From a bacterium HR15 (GTDB lineage Bacteria > Armatimonadota > Fimbriimonadia > Fimbriimonadales > GBS-DC): 50,465 nucleotides of DNA. The notes below the pieces were generated by a model, which had not been told where the DNA came from, did no database searches, and was given only the letters and a program-made list of their open reading frames with translations. Below are positions 30,556 through 39,236 of this stretch, piece by piece (position 1 is the stretch's first letter; each line of letters starts with the position of its first letter). The translations under genes and the position numbers were made by a program. The DNA is taken from positions 1 to 50,465 of the forward strand of contig BEHR01000030.1 in NCBI GenBank assembly GCA_002898555.1, given 5' to 3'.

Positions 30556-31998
30556 TCAGCTTGTCTGGACACGCGACACCACCTGCTGCAGGAACTCGCG
30601 GTTGGAGCGCGTGCGTTGCAGCAGCCGAATCAGCTGCTCCGTTGCCTCCACCATATCTTCCTGGTTCGCCAGCAGGCGTCGCAGTTGCCAGATTGCCATC
30701 AGTTCCTCTTTAGGATACAGCAATTCCTCGTGTCGAGTGCCCGACCGCTTCACATCGATGGCGGGAAAGATGCGTCGCTCCGACAACTCGCGCGAGAGCA
30801 CCAGCTCCATGTTGCCCGTGCCCTTGAACTCTTCGAAAATCACCTCGTCCATGCGTGAGCCGGTGTCGATGAGGCAGGTCGCGACGACGGTCAGACTACC
30901 CCCTTCCTCGATGTTGCGTGCCGCCCCAAAAAACCGCTTGGGACGATAGAGCGCAGCAGGGTCCAGACCGCCCGACAGGGTGCGCCCGCTGGGGCTGGTG
31001 GTCAGGTTCGATGCGCGTCCAAAACGGGTCAGACTGTCAAGCAACACGACCACATCCTTGCCCTGCTCCACCAATCGCTTCGCCCGCTCCAACACCAGGT
31101 CCGCCACGCGCATATGGTTTTCGGGCGGTTCATCGAAAGTGGAGCTAATCACCGTGCCGCGCACCGAGCGCCGCATATCGGTCACCTCTTCGGGACGCTC
31201 ATCGACGAGCAGCACCAGCAGCACCACTTCTGGATGATTGGTCGTGATGCTGTTCGCAATCGATTTCAGCAGTGTGGTCTTCCCTGCTTTCGGTGGCGCG
31301 ACGATGAGCGCGCGCTGTCCCTTGCCAATGGGGGCAATCAGGTCGATGATGCGTCCGGAGATATTGTCGGGCGTGGTTTCCATCACCAGTCGCTCGTTGG
31401 GATAGAGCGGCGTCAGCTGCTCGAAATCCTTACGCATGCGCACGCTCTCGGCAGGGACACCGTTCACAGCCTCGACACGCAGCAGCCCGTAATACTTTTC
31501 GCCCTCTTTGGGGGGTCGCGCCACACCGAACACCAGGTCACCTGTACGCAGCCCGAACCGCTTAATCTGCGACTGGGACACATACACATCCTCGTTCGTG
31601 CTTTGGAGATTTGGATGGCGGCGCAGAAAGCCCCAACCATCGGGCAGTATCTCCAAGATGCCCCAGGCATATTCGGTGCCCGGTTCCTTGTTCGTGACCT
31701 GCAGAATGCGATAGGCGAGTTCGCTCTTGTCCTCGGTTTCAAGGTCGATGCCGAGCCGTTTCGCGCGCCGCTTCAGGTCACTCAGCGGCTCCTGAATCAG
31801 GTCGCGGTAGTTAAGCTCCTTAGTGACCACCCTGGTTGCAGCAGGCGCTTCATCGCTGACCAAGGCGTCCGCTGCTGGTCCATCACCGCCAAGTGCGGAT
31901 TCATCCGCTATGGGGCGCGTCTCGGTGATGAGCGTCTCCGCCGGCTCCTCCAGAGTCGTGGTCGTAGTGCGTGTTTTCCTTCTCATGGTCGTACCCAT
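30556..31998 (-). CDS. rho: Transcription termination factor Rho
   Basis: Rho is the hexameric RNA helicase that ends transcription at rut sites. This 480-residue copy has an acidic/Thr-rich N-terminal extension of about 60 residues, the Rho N domain (IQEPLSDLKRRAKRLGIDL) and the RNA-binding fold (GILEILPDGWGFLRRH). Walker A (APPKAGKTTLLKSIA), Walker B (DVVVLLDSLTRFGRAS) and the C-terminal motifs (GTGNMELVLSRELSERRIFP) follow. Start choice is uncertain between ATG 31998 and ATG 31986. A TAAAAT box lies about 80 bp upstream. No cysteine-rich insert is present. Confidence 0.95.
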   Translation of the reverse strand: MGTTMRRKTRTTTTTLEEPAETLITETRPIADESALGGDGPAADALVSDEAPAATRVVTKELNYRDLIQEPLSDLKRRAKRLGIDLETEDKSELAYRILQVTNKEPGTEYAWGILEILPDGWGFLRRHPNLQSTNEDVYVSQSQIKRFGLRTGDLVFGVARPPKEGEKYYGLLRVEAVNGVPAESVRMRKDFEQLTPLYPNERLVMETTPDNISGRIIDLIAPIGKGQRALIVAPPKAGKTTLLKSIANSITTNHPEVVLLVLLVDERPEEVTDMRRSVRGTVISSTFDEPPENHMRVADLVLERAKRLVEQGKDVVVLLDSLTRFGRASNLTTSPSGRTLSGGLDPAALYRPKRFFGAARNIEEGGSLTVVATCLIDTGSRMDEVIFEEFKGTGNMELVLSRELSERRIFPAIDVKRSGTRHEELLYPKEELMAIWQLRRLLANQEDMVEATEQLIRLLQRTRSNREFLQQVVSRVQTS

Positions 31999-32080
31999 CC
32001 ATGCAGCGATGCGCGTATTGCCAGTGGCTTCATCTTCGTCCTTCGCTGCAATCTGTCTTACGGGGATGCCTCCATTCCCT

Positions 32081-32086
32081 ATTTTA
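32081..32086 (-). promoter_or_regulatory. Candidate -10 box of the rho operon
   Basis: The minus strand reads AGGGTAAAATAGGG with TAAAAT at 32081-32086, about 80 bp before the rho start. It shares the GGGTA...T form of other promoters here. The leader is long enough for autoregulation, as is known for rho in other bacteria, but I see no clear hairpin. Confidence 0.45.
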
Positions 32087-32123
32087 CCCTATTTTTCCTC
32101 CGATTCGCGATTCCTGCCCTGCT

Positions 32124-32903
32124 CTACTCTGGATCGTAGTAGGTATCGCCCGTAACGGGTGGGAACCAGCCGATTTGACGGCGCACGGGGTTCGCACCGA
32201 CATAGACGCCACTTCGGTCGGTTGAGGTTCCCATTTTCATGGAGCGCACATGCCCGTCTACGAAAGAGACCTGCGCAACACCGTGATGCCGAAAATGCAC
32301 CGACGGGTCTAAGGGATAGATGGCGTTTGGCACGCGGCGCAGCACATCGGGTGGTGCGATTAAAAAAGTATACTCCGCCAGTCCTGTGCCGATATCCAGC
32401 GCGCCGTCGGCAAACATCGCCGTCTCCGCATGTTTCATAATCTCCGCCTCCGAGAGCGAGCCGTCATACGCAGGCAGCCCCGGCGTGTAGCCCATAAACC
32501 ATAGGCGTGTGCCCACGCCTATATCATTATACACATAGCCGCCCGTACCGATGTCGAAGCCCACCTGCGTATCGAAGGAGGGGCATCGTCGTAAAAGCCC
32601 TCCGTCCTTCATATAGGGCACTAATGGCCCGTCGCGCGGTTCGAAGCGTCCCTGCCGGTTGCGAACACCGAACCAGCGCCGCTGGTCGCGCAAGAACTCA
32701 GGCGCAGCGGGTACAAAGTAGCCATCCCAATCCGCCGCATAGAGCAAGTTTGCCAGCGTCAGCTGGCGTAGATTGTTCGCACAGAGGGTATACCTCCCCT
32801 GCTCTCTCGCCTGTGTGAGTACGGGCATCACCATCGCAGCTAACAGCGCGACAATCGCGATCACCACCAACAGCTCCACCAGGGTGAACGCACGCGCCCG
32901 CAT
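32124..32903 (-). CDS. Type IV pilin-like/pseudopilin protein with H-x9-DG tail
   Basis: This 259-residue protein has a class III leader [20 protein letters not shown] right after the short basic MRARA, so it should be cut by prepilin peptidase before Phe and packed as a pseudopilin. The C-terminal part has the H-x9-DG motif ([17 protein letters not shown]), typical of the DUF1559-like proteins expanded in Planctomycetes and Armatimonadota. It follows the propeller protein gene by 3 bp. These proteins are thought to act in secretion or surface structures, but individual roles are unknown. Confidence 0.85.
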   Translation of the reverse strand: MRARAFTLVELLVVIAIVALLAAMVMPVLTQAREQGRYTLCANNLRQLTLANLLYAADWDGYFVPAAPEFLRDQRRWFGVRNRQGRFEPRDGPLVPYMKDGGLLRRCPSFDTQVGFDIGTGGYVYNDIGVGTRLWFMGYTPGLPAYDGSLSEAEIMKHAETAMFADGALDIGTGLAEYTFLIAPPDVLRRVPNAIYPLDPSVHFRHHGVAQVSFVDGHVRSMKMGTSTDRSGVYVGANPVRRQIGWFPPVTGDTYYDPE

Positions 32904-32906
32904 TCC

Positions 32907-34391
32907 TCACCAGCCGCCTCCCACACCTGTGCCCAAACCGCCGCCAGGCGGTATGCGAATCGGTGTCGACTCCACAAAGGCATACAGCATGCGGTTAGAC
33001 GCAGCCACATAAAGTACATCCAGGGGACCACCCGCCTCAGGAGGAATAAACACCAGCGCGGGCGAGACCCGAATCGAGGCCCCCAGATAGCGCGCCCAGA
33101 GGATAGAGCCATCCGGGTTAATCGCATAGAGGTATCCTCGGTCATCCCCGATAAAGATGCGCCCGTTGCGGTCGATGGTGGGATTGCAGCGGCTTACATT
33201 CTGCAGGGTCCGCTGCCACTTGACCACCCCGTCCGCAGCCCGAATCGCGACCAGCGTGCTGCGCGTGCTGCTGCTGCGCGTAACCACATAGAGCGTTTCC
33301 TCATTCCCATTAATCGGGTCTGGTCCGATGGAGGGACCCGCCATAATGGGTTTCCCCAATTCGGCAACCCACAACTTGGCAGGAGCAAATCGCTCGTTAT
33401 TATCATACAACTGTACAGCGTACACACGACCATAATTGGTCGCGCAGACAAAAAGGGTTCGGTTGTTGCTGCTGAACACCGCTGGGCGATCGCAGATGTC
33501 GCTGTCGATAGGGAAAGAATCGGGAGGGTTAGTTGTACTCAGTCCCTGAAGCGAGCTTCCCCAAGCAGGCGAGGGGGCGCCAAGGCTCATCGTATTGTAA
33601 ACCAAGATGTCTCCCGAATGATGAGTGGAGACCATCACATCCGAGTTGTAAGTGGAGACGCCCGTAAGGCTGTAGACCGCTCCTGCACCCGCCAAAGGGG
33701 CATCGATATACAGATAGGGAAATCTTTCCCCAGTGTCGATAATAACCACCCAGAACACCATCACCGCACGCACCAATCCCGTGTTATCACCCAGCATGAA
33801 GTAGCCGGAGGCTCCATCGGTGTAGGCGGTTAACCCAGAGCGATAGGCAGGCCATCCCACATTGCCGATCCATAGCAGGCCGTCTGTTAGCGGGTCCAGC
33901 GGGTCAGGGCTGTAAACCCGTATATCGTATTGCCCGCCAGCAAGCACCAGCACAGGCCAATTTCCAAGGAAGTCCACAAAGGTGCCGTCGCTGGTTCGGA
34001 AATAAACGGCGGTCTGGAAGATGAGCGGCGTAGCGGCTTGACCCCAATAGGGCCATACCGTTCCAGGCGGCCCCCCAGAAAGACCGCTATACAGGCGGTA
34101 ATGGGTGTAGCGCAAACTGTTCGAGTAAGGATGGACCGGTATCCAAAGCACGCCTGTGTCGTCAACCAACGGTTCATCGATGGCGCCACCGGGCCAGGAC
34201 CAGAGCAAGCGCGGATTGGTCGGTCCGGCCGCATTTGGGTTATAGTGGCTGTTGCGCAGATCGTTGCCCCACTTCCCCCAAAGAAGGTTGGGCGAGAGAG
34301 GCGTTTGGACAAAGGTCGCATCAAATTGCGCCTGAGCGATGCTCAGACTGACTATCAGCAAGCCGATAGGTAGAATTCGACAGACTTTCAT
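32907..34391 (-). CDS. Exported PQQ-like beta-propeller repeat protein
   Basis: This 494-residue protein has a signal peptide (ILPIGLLIVSLSIAQAQF) and propeller-type repeats, best seen in the C-terminal half (LVAIRAADGVVKWQRTL, GRIFIGDDRGYLYAINPDGS, DVLYVAASNRMLYAF). A Gly-rich tail ends VGGGW. PQQ-like repeats are used both for enzymes and for binding or assembly roles. No cofactor-specific residues can be assigned, so it is best viewed as a propeller-fold binding protein. The ATG at 34391 has AGGAGG upstream, inside the stop region of the previous gene; the adjacent ATG 34394 is the alternative. It is flanked by a secreted protein gene and a pseudopilin gene on the same strand. Confidence 0.75.
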   Translation of the reverse strand: MKVCRILPIGLLIVSLSIAQAQFDATFVQTPLSPNLLWGKWGNDLRNSHYNPNAAGPTNPRLLWSWPGGAIDEPLVDDTGVLWIPVHPYSNSLRYTHYRLYSGLSGGPPGTVWPYWGQAATPLIFQTAVYFRTSDGTFVDFLGNWPVLVLAGGQYDIRVYSPDPLDPLTDGLLWIGNVGWPAYRSGLTAYTDGASGYFMLGDNTGLVRAVMVFWVVIIDTGERFPYLYIDAPLAGAGAVYSLTGVSTYNSDVMVSTHHSGDILVYNTMSLGAPSPAWGSSLQGLSTTNPPDSFPIDSDICDRPAVFSSNNRTLFVCATNYGRVYAVQLYDNNERFAPAKLWVAELGKPIMAGPSIGPDPINGNEETLYVVTRSSSTRSTLVAIRAADGVVKWQRTLQNVSRCNPTIDRNGRIFIGDDRGYLYAINPDGSILWARYLGASIRVSPALVFIPPEAGGPLDVLYVAASNRMLYAFVESTPIRIPPGGGLGTGVGGGW

Positions 34392-34401
34392 CATGCACCT
34401 C

Positions 34402-35061
34402 CTAAAATTCCTCAGGAATGTTGCGCGCATGCGTGTAGATATCGCCCTGTCTAACCACGCCATTGTAGAGGTACATATACTGACCCTCCAGATAGATTAG
34501 CCCTGCAGGAAAAACAAGTTCAAACCCTGGTAAGACAGCTATCTGATCGGGTTGCGCGTTTGGATTAGGGCGCTGGCTCGCAGATGGAGCGCGATCCTGG
34601 ATCATTAGGATAACGGTACCCTGCTGTTCCACCTGATTGGGCGGATTATTGTTGTCATACCGCAAGGCGCGCGCTCGAAAAATCAATAGGGAACCCTTAC
34701 CGCCGCTTAGAGGGAGAAGATAGATGAACTGCTGATTCTGAATGTTTGCATCTGGCCCCAATGCCTCGATCGAGATCAGTGCATTAGGAGTAGGGGGTGG
34801 CGGCGGAACAACGCGGAACTGAAAATATATAGCAGCGTGAGTGACCTGTTGATTGGCACCCTCCAGAATGTTCAGCGCACGTAGAGTCATTTCTGCATTG
34901 ACAGGTCCGTTCGGCGCTGAAGCGAACCGTGCAGCACTTCCTGCAGCAGGTCCAGACACTCGCGCGACCAGCAAAGTCATCGGTCGCCCACCAATCTGGG
35001 CAATCACCGGCATCAACAACGCCAAACTCGACACGATCAGAATCCCAAACGCTCGTCTCAT
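34402..35061 (-). CDS. Secreted protein of unknown function
   Basis: This 219-residue protein has a signal peptide (FGILIVSSLALLMPVIAQ) and a mature part with a Pro-run (VVPPPPPTPNAL), short beta-rich blocks (MYLYNGVVRQGDIYTHAR) and no recognised domain. GGAGGTC lies 6 bp before the ATG at 35061. Its last codons carry the ribosome site of the propeller gene, so the two are coupled. A TATAAT box 70 bp upstream likely serves the whole set of secreted protein, propeller and pseudopilin. Confidence 0.6.
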   Translation of the reverse strand: MRRAFGILIVSSLALLMPVIAQIGGRPMTLLVARVSGPAAGSAARFASAPNGPVNAEMTLRALNILEGANQQVTHAAIYFQFRVVPPPPPTPNALISIEALGPDANIQNQQFIYLLPLSGGKGSLLIFRARALRYDNNNPPNQVEQQGTVILMIQDRAPSASQRPNPNAQPDQIAVLPGFELVFPAGLIYLEGQYMYLYNGVVRQGDIYTHARNIPEEF

Positions 35062-35130
35062 CTCAGACCTCCATTTTGGATGTTCGAGAGCTGTCTCCCA
35101 ATTCCTGCTTAATAAGGACAACGCCTTCCC

Positions 35131-35136
35131 ATTATA
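35131..35136 (-). promoter_or_regulatory. -10 box of the secreted protein/propeller/pseudopilin set
   Basis: GGGGTATAATGGG on the minus strand has a consensus TATAAT 70 bp before the start at 35061. No matching -35 is convincing. The gene has a strong ribosome site, so this promoter is of the leadered type. Confidence 0.55.
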
Positions 35137-35225
35137 CCCCGCATATTAGACAGGCAAATCTCGCGTAAGGTTTCACCTGCTCTGCAGCAGGAGAAAGGTA
35201 TGCAGGTGCGTATCGACAAGATGCG

Positions 35226-36476
35226 ATGAGTGAGCGTTTGCGCATCGGCTTTGTGGGCAGCGGGTTCGTGGCGCGGTTCCACGCGCAAGCATTCGCCAGC
35301 GTGCGAAATGCTGAAATTAGTACCATTATGAGCCGCAACGAATCGAGCGCACGCGAGCTGGCGGATTTCTGCCGCACGCTGGGTATCGGCGACCCAGCGG
35401 TCTATACCGATGTGCGCGCTCTCGTGCGCGACCCGAAGGTGGACGCCATCTGGTTCCTTGCGCCCAACTATGTGCGGGTCGAACTGATCGAAGCAATTGC
35501 CGACGAGGTACGCAGTGGACGCGCCCAGCTTAAAGGATTAGCCGTTGAAAAGCCGCTCGCTCGCAATCTACACGAAGCACGCCAAATTCTGCAAGCGGTC
35601 TCGGAAGCGGGCATCCTGCACGGCTACTTGGAGAACCAGCTCTTTGCGCCTGCCGTTGTGCGCGGCAAGGAGCTGCTCTGGCGTCGTGGTGCCGCGATTG
35701 CGGGCGAACCCTATCTCGCGCGCTGTGCGGAGGAACACAGCGGTCCTCATCGTGCTTGGTTCTGGCGGGGCGACTTGCAGGGGGGTGGCGTGCTGAACGA
35801 TATGATGTGCCACAGTGTCGCGGCGGGCTGGTATGTGCTGACGCCACCGGATCAGCCGCTCACCGCGCTTGTGCCTCGCTCGGTATCCGCCCAAATCGCC
35901 TGCCTCAAATGGGCGCGCCCTGAATACGCCCAGCGACTGCGCGAAACCTACGCGCACGAAATGGAAGTGGACTACACACGCCAGCCCGCCGAGGATTACG
36001 CCGCCGCTCGTATCACTTTCCAAACCCCTTCAGGTAACCTTGTGCTGGTGGAGGCAACGACCTCATGGTGCTTCGTGGGACCGGGCTTGCGCCTCACCTT
36101 TGAAGTGCTGGGACCTGAATACATGCTGGCGATTAATACCCTTGCGGGCGAAGGCACTATCTTCTTCAGCCGCCAGATTCAGGGTGCGGCAGGCGAGGAT
36201 TTGGTTGAAAAGCAGAACGCCGAGCAAGGGCTGATGCCCTACCTGGCAGACGAAACGCACACTTACGGCTATATTGCCGAGAACCGCTACTTCACCGACT
36301 GCCTCCTGCATGGCGAAACGCCCTTCTGCACGCTGGAATACGGCGCACGCATCACCGAGCTACTAATGGCAGCCTACCTGAGCGCAGAGCGACGGCAAAC
36401 GGTGGATCTCCCCTGCCCCGAACTGGAGAACTTCATCCCTGCCGTCGCGCGCGGCACATGGAACCAGCGCATGTAG
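35226..36476 (+). CDS. Gfo/Idh/MocA-family oxidoreductase
   Basis: This 416-residue protein has an N-terminal Rossmann fold (RIGFVGSGFVARFHAQAF) with a GxGxxA/G-like motif and a family Lys in GLAVEKPLARNLHEA at about residue 105. The C-terminal alpha/beta domain has HRAWFWRGDLQGGGVLNDMMCHSV. Members use NAD(P) to oxidise or reduce sugars, inositols or related substrates. The exact substrate cannot be read from the sequence. The gene is alone on the plus strand between divergent and convergent neighbours. Start ATG 35226 has no clear ribosome site. Confidence 0.85.
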   Translation: MSERLRIGFVGSGFVARFHAQAFASVRNAEISTIMSRNESSARELADFCRTLGIGDPAVYTDVRALVRDPKVDAIWFLAPNYVRVELIEAIADEVRSGRAQLKGLAVEKPLARNLHEARQILQAVSEAGILHGYLENQLFAPAVVRGKELLWRRGAAIAGEPYLARCAEEHSGPHRAWFWRGDLQGGGVLNDMMCHSVAAGWYVLTPPDQPLTALVPRSVSAQIACLKWARPEYAQRLRETYAHEMEVDYTRQPAEDYAAARITFQTPSGNLVLVEATTSWCFVGPGLRLTFEVLGPEYMLAINTLAGEGTIFFSRQIQGAAGEDLVEKQNAEQGLMPYLADETHTYGYIAENRYFTDCLLHGETPFCTLEYGARITELLMAAYLSAERRQTVDLPCPELENFIPAVARGTWNQRM

Positions 36477-36509
36477 ACCACCACATTCCTAAAAGCGAAT
36501 GCAAGGTGG

Positions 36510-36515
36510 TATAAT
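36510..36515 (+). promoter_or_regulatory. -10 box of a leaderless small ORF
   Basis: GGTGGTATAATAAAA has TATAAT at 36510-36515, seven bases before the ATG at 36523. Transcription would start at or next to the ATG. Confidence 0.55.
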
Positions 36516-36522
36516 AAAAACG

Positions 36523-36642
36523 ATGGCTGTTCAATCGCAACCAAACGTGCCGATGCATTCGAATTGCGATCTCCTCCGAGGCACACTTCATGCCATCATA
36601 AAGGAAGCGGGCATCTCCGTTGAAGAATGGACGCAGCTTTAA
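36523..36642 (+). CDS. Possible 39-residue small protein
   Basis: An ATG at 36523 opens a 39-codon frame ending TAA at 36642 (start MAVQSQPNVPM, end GISVEEWTQL). The last 25 residues (LLRGTLHAIIKEAGISVEEW) look like an amphipathic helix pair with normal codon use. A TATAAT box seven bases upstream fits the leaderless pattern of other genes here. No homologue is recognised. It may be a true small protein or the remnant of a longer gene. It sits in the 184-bp gap between the oxidoreductase and rseP, convergent with rseP. Confidence 0.4.
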   Translation: MAVQSQPNVPMHSNCDLLRGTLHAIIKEAGISVEEWTQL

Positions 36643-36660
36643 TCCTTCAACAGTGAAACC

Positions 36661-37734
36661 TCAACGGATCAGCTTCCCTGTCAGCCATTTATAGATGTCC
36701 AAAGAGAAGACGGTCAAAAACAGCGCCAGCACGATCACCAGTCCGACCGCCTGCACACGCGCCATCGCGTCCGCACTCAGTTGCCGACGGCGAATCGCTT
36801 CCACCGTAAAAATCAGGAGATAGCCACCATCCAACACAGGAATGGGCAATAGGTTCACAATCCCCAGCATCGTGCTAAGCGAGGCAGCAAAATCGACCAC
36901 ATCGGCAAAGCCCAGACGCGCCGTCGCATCGGTCACGCTCACGATGGAAATAACGCTGCCCACCTCGTGAATGTTGCCCTGCCCGAACAGCAGACGACGC
37001 ATGCTATCGATAATGCCCAGCGTGATGTGCACCGTCAGCAGTGCGCCCTGCTTCAACACCACGCCAACCGATGCGCGTTTGCGCTCCGTTTGCCACACCA
37101 CACCAATAAGCCCGATTTTCTCCTTCCTGCCCTTCCCTACCGGCACCTCTTCCAGTCGTGGCGTGACATGCACCGTAAGCGTCTGTCCATTGCGACGCAG
37201 GGTCAATTGCAGCGGCTTGTTGGCACTGGCACGGATGACCTTCGCCACCTGCTTCGTCGTGGCGACTGGTTCCCCGTTCACCGCGACCACCACATCACCG
37301 ATTCGCAAACCTGCCTTCTGTGCAGGCGAATCGGGTTGCACAAAGCGGATGCGAGGCGTTGTCTTATCCGAGGGCAATCCCGCAATCAGCCCCACCAGCA
37401 CAAAGAGAATAAATCCGAACAGGATGCTCGCCAGTGGTCCTGCCAGCACGGTTAGAAAGCGCATATGGAGCGGCTTCGAAGCGAAGCTGCCCGGCTCCTG
37501 TGCTTCCTCCGGCAACATGCCTGCGATGCGCACAAAGCCTCCCAAAGGGAGCGCACGAATCGTATAAAGCGTGCCATCCCTGTCGCGTCCCAGACGAATC
37601 AGAATGGGTCCAACGCCGATTGCGAACTCCTCCACCGCCATGCGAAAGCGTTTCGCCATCCACATGTGCCCGAACTCATGCGCTGCCACCAGCAGCGTGA
37701 ACATCCCTATCAAGTAGATTATCGTCAGTACCAT
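36661..37734 (-). CDS. rseP: Site-2 zinc metalloprotease RseP
   Basis: This 357-residue M50 family intramembrane protease cuts membrane-anchored regulators such as anti-sigma factors. The zinc motif HEFGH is at about residues 18-22 in the first helix, a PDZ domain is in the middle (SPAQKAGLRIGDVVVAVNGE) and the second metal motif LDGG is near residue 305 (LLPIPVLDGGYLLIF). The ATG at 37734 has GGAGGC 5 bp upstream and overlaps the end of dxr by 10 bp, a common pairing. The sigma factor at 12437-13087 has no adjacent anti-sigma, so a link is open. Confidence 0.92.
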   Translation of the reverse strand: MVLTIIYLIGMFTLLVAAHEFGHMWMAKRFRMAVEEFAIGVGPILIRLGRDRDGTLYTIRALPLGGFVRIAGMLPEEAQEPGSFASKPLHMRFLTVLAGPLASILFGFILFVLVGLIAGLPSDKTTPRIRFVQPDSPAQKAGLRIGDVVVAVNGEPVATTKQVAKVIRASANKPLQLTLRRNGQTLTVHVTPRLEEVPVGKGRKEKIGLIGVVWQTERKRASVGVVLKQGALLTVHITLGIIDSMRRLLFGQGNIHEVGSVISIVSVTDATARLGFADVVDFAASLSTMLGIVNLLPIPVLDGGYLLIFTVEAIRRRQLSADAMARVQAVGLVIVLALFLTVFSLDIYKWLTGKLIR

Positions 37735-38891
37735 TTTTGCCTCCAAACTTGTACATATTCCCGTGCCCATGCATCCGCTTCCAGCACCGCCTGAAGCGTT
37801 GCTTCTCGTGGCTCGTGCGCCCGCATCGTTTGTTCCACAAGCGCCGGGATTGCCGCAAACGGTATTTGCTCCTGCAAAAAGAGTTGTACCGCAACCTCGT
37901 TCGCCGCGTTCAGCACAGCAGGCATCGTGCCGCCAATTCGTGCTGCCTCATAGGCTAACCCAAGACACGGATAACGATTCAGATCGGGCGCCTCGAACTC
38001 CAGCAAGCGTACCTGCTCCAGCCTTAGGCGCGGCAACTCTGTGTCCACCCGCTCTGGGTAAAGCAATGCGTATTGAATGGGCAAGCGCATATCAGGAACG
38101 CTCAGCTGTGCCAGCACAGAACCGTCCCGAAACTCCACCAGGGCATGCACAATGCTTTGCGGATGGATGAGCACCTCGATCTGCTCCAGCGGCAAGCCGA
38201 ACAGCCAGTGCGCTTCAATCACCTCCAGCCCCTTATTCATCATGGTGGCTGAATCGACCGTGATCTTGGGTCCCATGCGCCAGTTTGGGTGTTGCAGCGC
38301 TTCCTGCACGGTGATGGACTCAAAAGTCTCTAATGGTCGCTGCCGAAAAGGTCCGCCTGAAGCAGTGAGAATGAGGCGTTCCACCGTCTCCAACGGTCGC
38401 TCCTGCAAAATCTGGAACGCGCCCGAATGCTCGCTATCGATAGGCAGAATGGCGACGCCATATGCGTGCGCCTGCTGCATCACATACTCCCCTGCCCCGA
38501 CCAACACCTCTTTGGTGGAAAGCGCGATGGTCTTCCCGGACTCTATCGCAGCCAGGGTCGGCTTGAGTGCAATAATGCCTGTCAGCGCGACCACCACGAT
38601 GTCGATATCAGCGCGACGCACCAGCTCACACAGTCCATCCACACCCGTGTAGAGTTGCAACCACTTCCCTGCCCTTTCCAGCCTTTCGGGCAAACTCTTT
38701 TGCGCTTCTTGCGGTGGGCACAGCAGCCCCACCGCCTCCACTCGAAACATCTCCGCTTGTTCCAACAACCGTTCCAGATTGCTGTGTGCAGCCAGCGCCA
38801 CGACCTGCAAGCGTTCAGGAAGGCGACCAATCACATCGAGTGCCTGTTGCCCGATGGAGCCGGTGGACCCCAATATCGCCACCCGTTTCAT
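37725..38891 (-). CDS. dxr: 1-deoxy-D-xylulose 5-phosphate reductoisomerase
   Basis: This 388-residue enzyme makes 2-C-methyl-D-erythritol 4-phosphate in the MEP isoprenoid pathway. NADPH-binding GSTGSIGQQALDVIG is at the start, followed by ILPIDSEHSGAFQIL, TASGGPFRQRPLETF and GPKITVDSATMMNKGLEVIE; together these give the metal and substrate residues. The usual NKE motif reads TKE here (ALSTKEVLVGAGEY). The start at 38891 lies 1 bp after the stop of the previous gene. It shares a transcript with rseP. Confidence 0.95.
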   Translation of the reverse strand: MKRVAILGSTGSIGQQALDVIGRLPERLQVVALAAHSNLERLLEQAEMFRVEAVGLLCPPQEAQKSLPERLERAGKWLQLYTGVDGLCELVRRADIDIVVVALTGIIALKPTLAAIESGKTIALSTKEVLVGAGEYVMQQAHAYGVAILPIDSEHSGAFQILQERPLETVERLILTASGGPFRQRPLETFESITVQEALQHPNWRMGPKITVDSATMMNKGLEVIEAHWLFGLPLEQIEVLIHPQSIVHALVEFRDGSVLAQLSVPDMRLPIQYALLYPERVDTELPRLRLEQVRLLEFEAPDLNRYPCLGLAYEAARIGGTMPAVLNAANEVAVQLFLQEQIPFAAIPALVEQTMRAHEPREATLQAVLEADAWAREYVQVWRQKWY

Positions 38892-38892
38892 G

Positions 38893-39183
38893 TCATGTCA
38901 GCACCTCCCGTAGGTGCTGGCGTGCCATCGGCTCAAAATCCCAGTACATGCGCCGAATAGATTCGATGAGTTTGTAGCAAAGTCCTGGATCCCGCATGAA
39001 CAACGGTCGCCCAGCGGTTGCATAGAACTGGAAGTTCAGGGGCGCCCGATTAATGATGTGCACATTTCCTGGATAGCGCACCGCACGCTCCAGAGTGTCT
39101 GCTATCCTGAACATCTCGATGAGTTGCTGGATCACTTGTTCCCGCTCTTCCCTGCCCAGCTCACACACCTTCGGTTCCGCCAT
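38893..39183 (-). CDS. Truncated MNT-type nucleotidyltransferase-like protein
   Basis: This 96-residue protein has a C-terminal half (VHIINRAPLNFQFYATAG, then RPLFMRDPGLCYKLIE) that resembles the end of MntA-like minimal nucleotidyltransferases, where the text reads roughly 'VVDLNRAP-LR-G-LYERD'. The nucleotide-binding GSx(10)DxD part is absent, and the N-terminal part is a simple helix (GREEREQVIQQLIEMFRIAD). It could be a remnant or a small stand-alone protein. The ATG at 39183 lies 10 bp after TATACT, as in leaderless genes. It is divergent from ctaB and directly precedes dxr. Confidence 0.5.
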   Translation of the reverse strand: MAEPKVCELGREEREQVIQQLIEMFRIADTLERAVRYPGNVHIINRAPLNFQFYATAGRPLFMRDPGLCYKLIESIRRMYWDFEPMARQHLREVLT

Positions 39184-39193
39184 TCCGTACCAA

Positions 39194-39199
39194 AGTATA
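39194..39199 (-). promoter_or_regulatory. -10 box of the nucleotidyltransferase-like/dxr/rseP set
   Basis: GCGGTATACTTTGG on the minus strand has TATACT at 39194-39199, ten bases before the ATG at 39183. There is no ribosome site in between, so a leaderless start is likely. Confidence 0.5.
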
Positions 39200-39220
39200 C
39201 CGCAACCACAGCGCATGGGG

Positions 39221-39226
39221 TACAAT
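39221..39226 (+). promoter_or_regulatory. -10 box of ctaB
   Basis: GGGGTACAATCAGG has TACAAT at 39221-39226, ten bases before the ctaB ATG. It faces away from the minus-strand box at 39194-39199, giving a compact divergent promoter pair. Confidence 0.55.
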
Positions 39227-39236
39227 CAGGCTGGAA

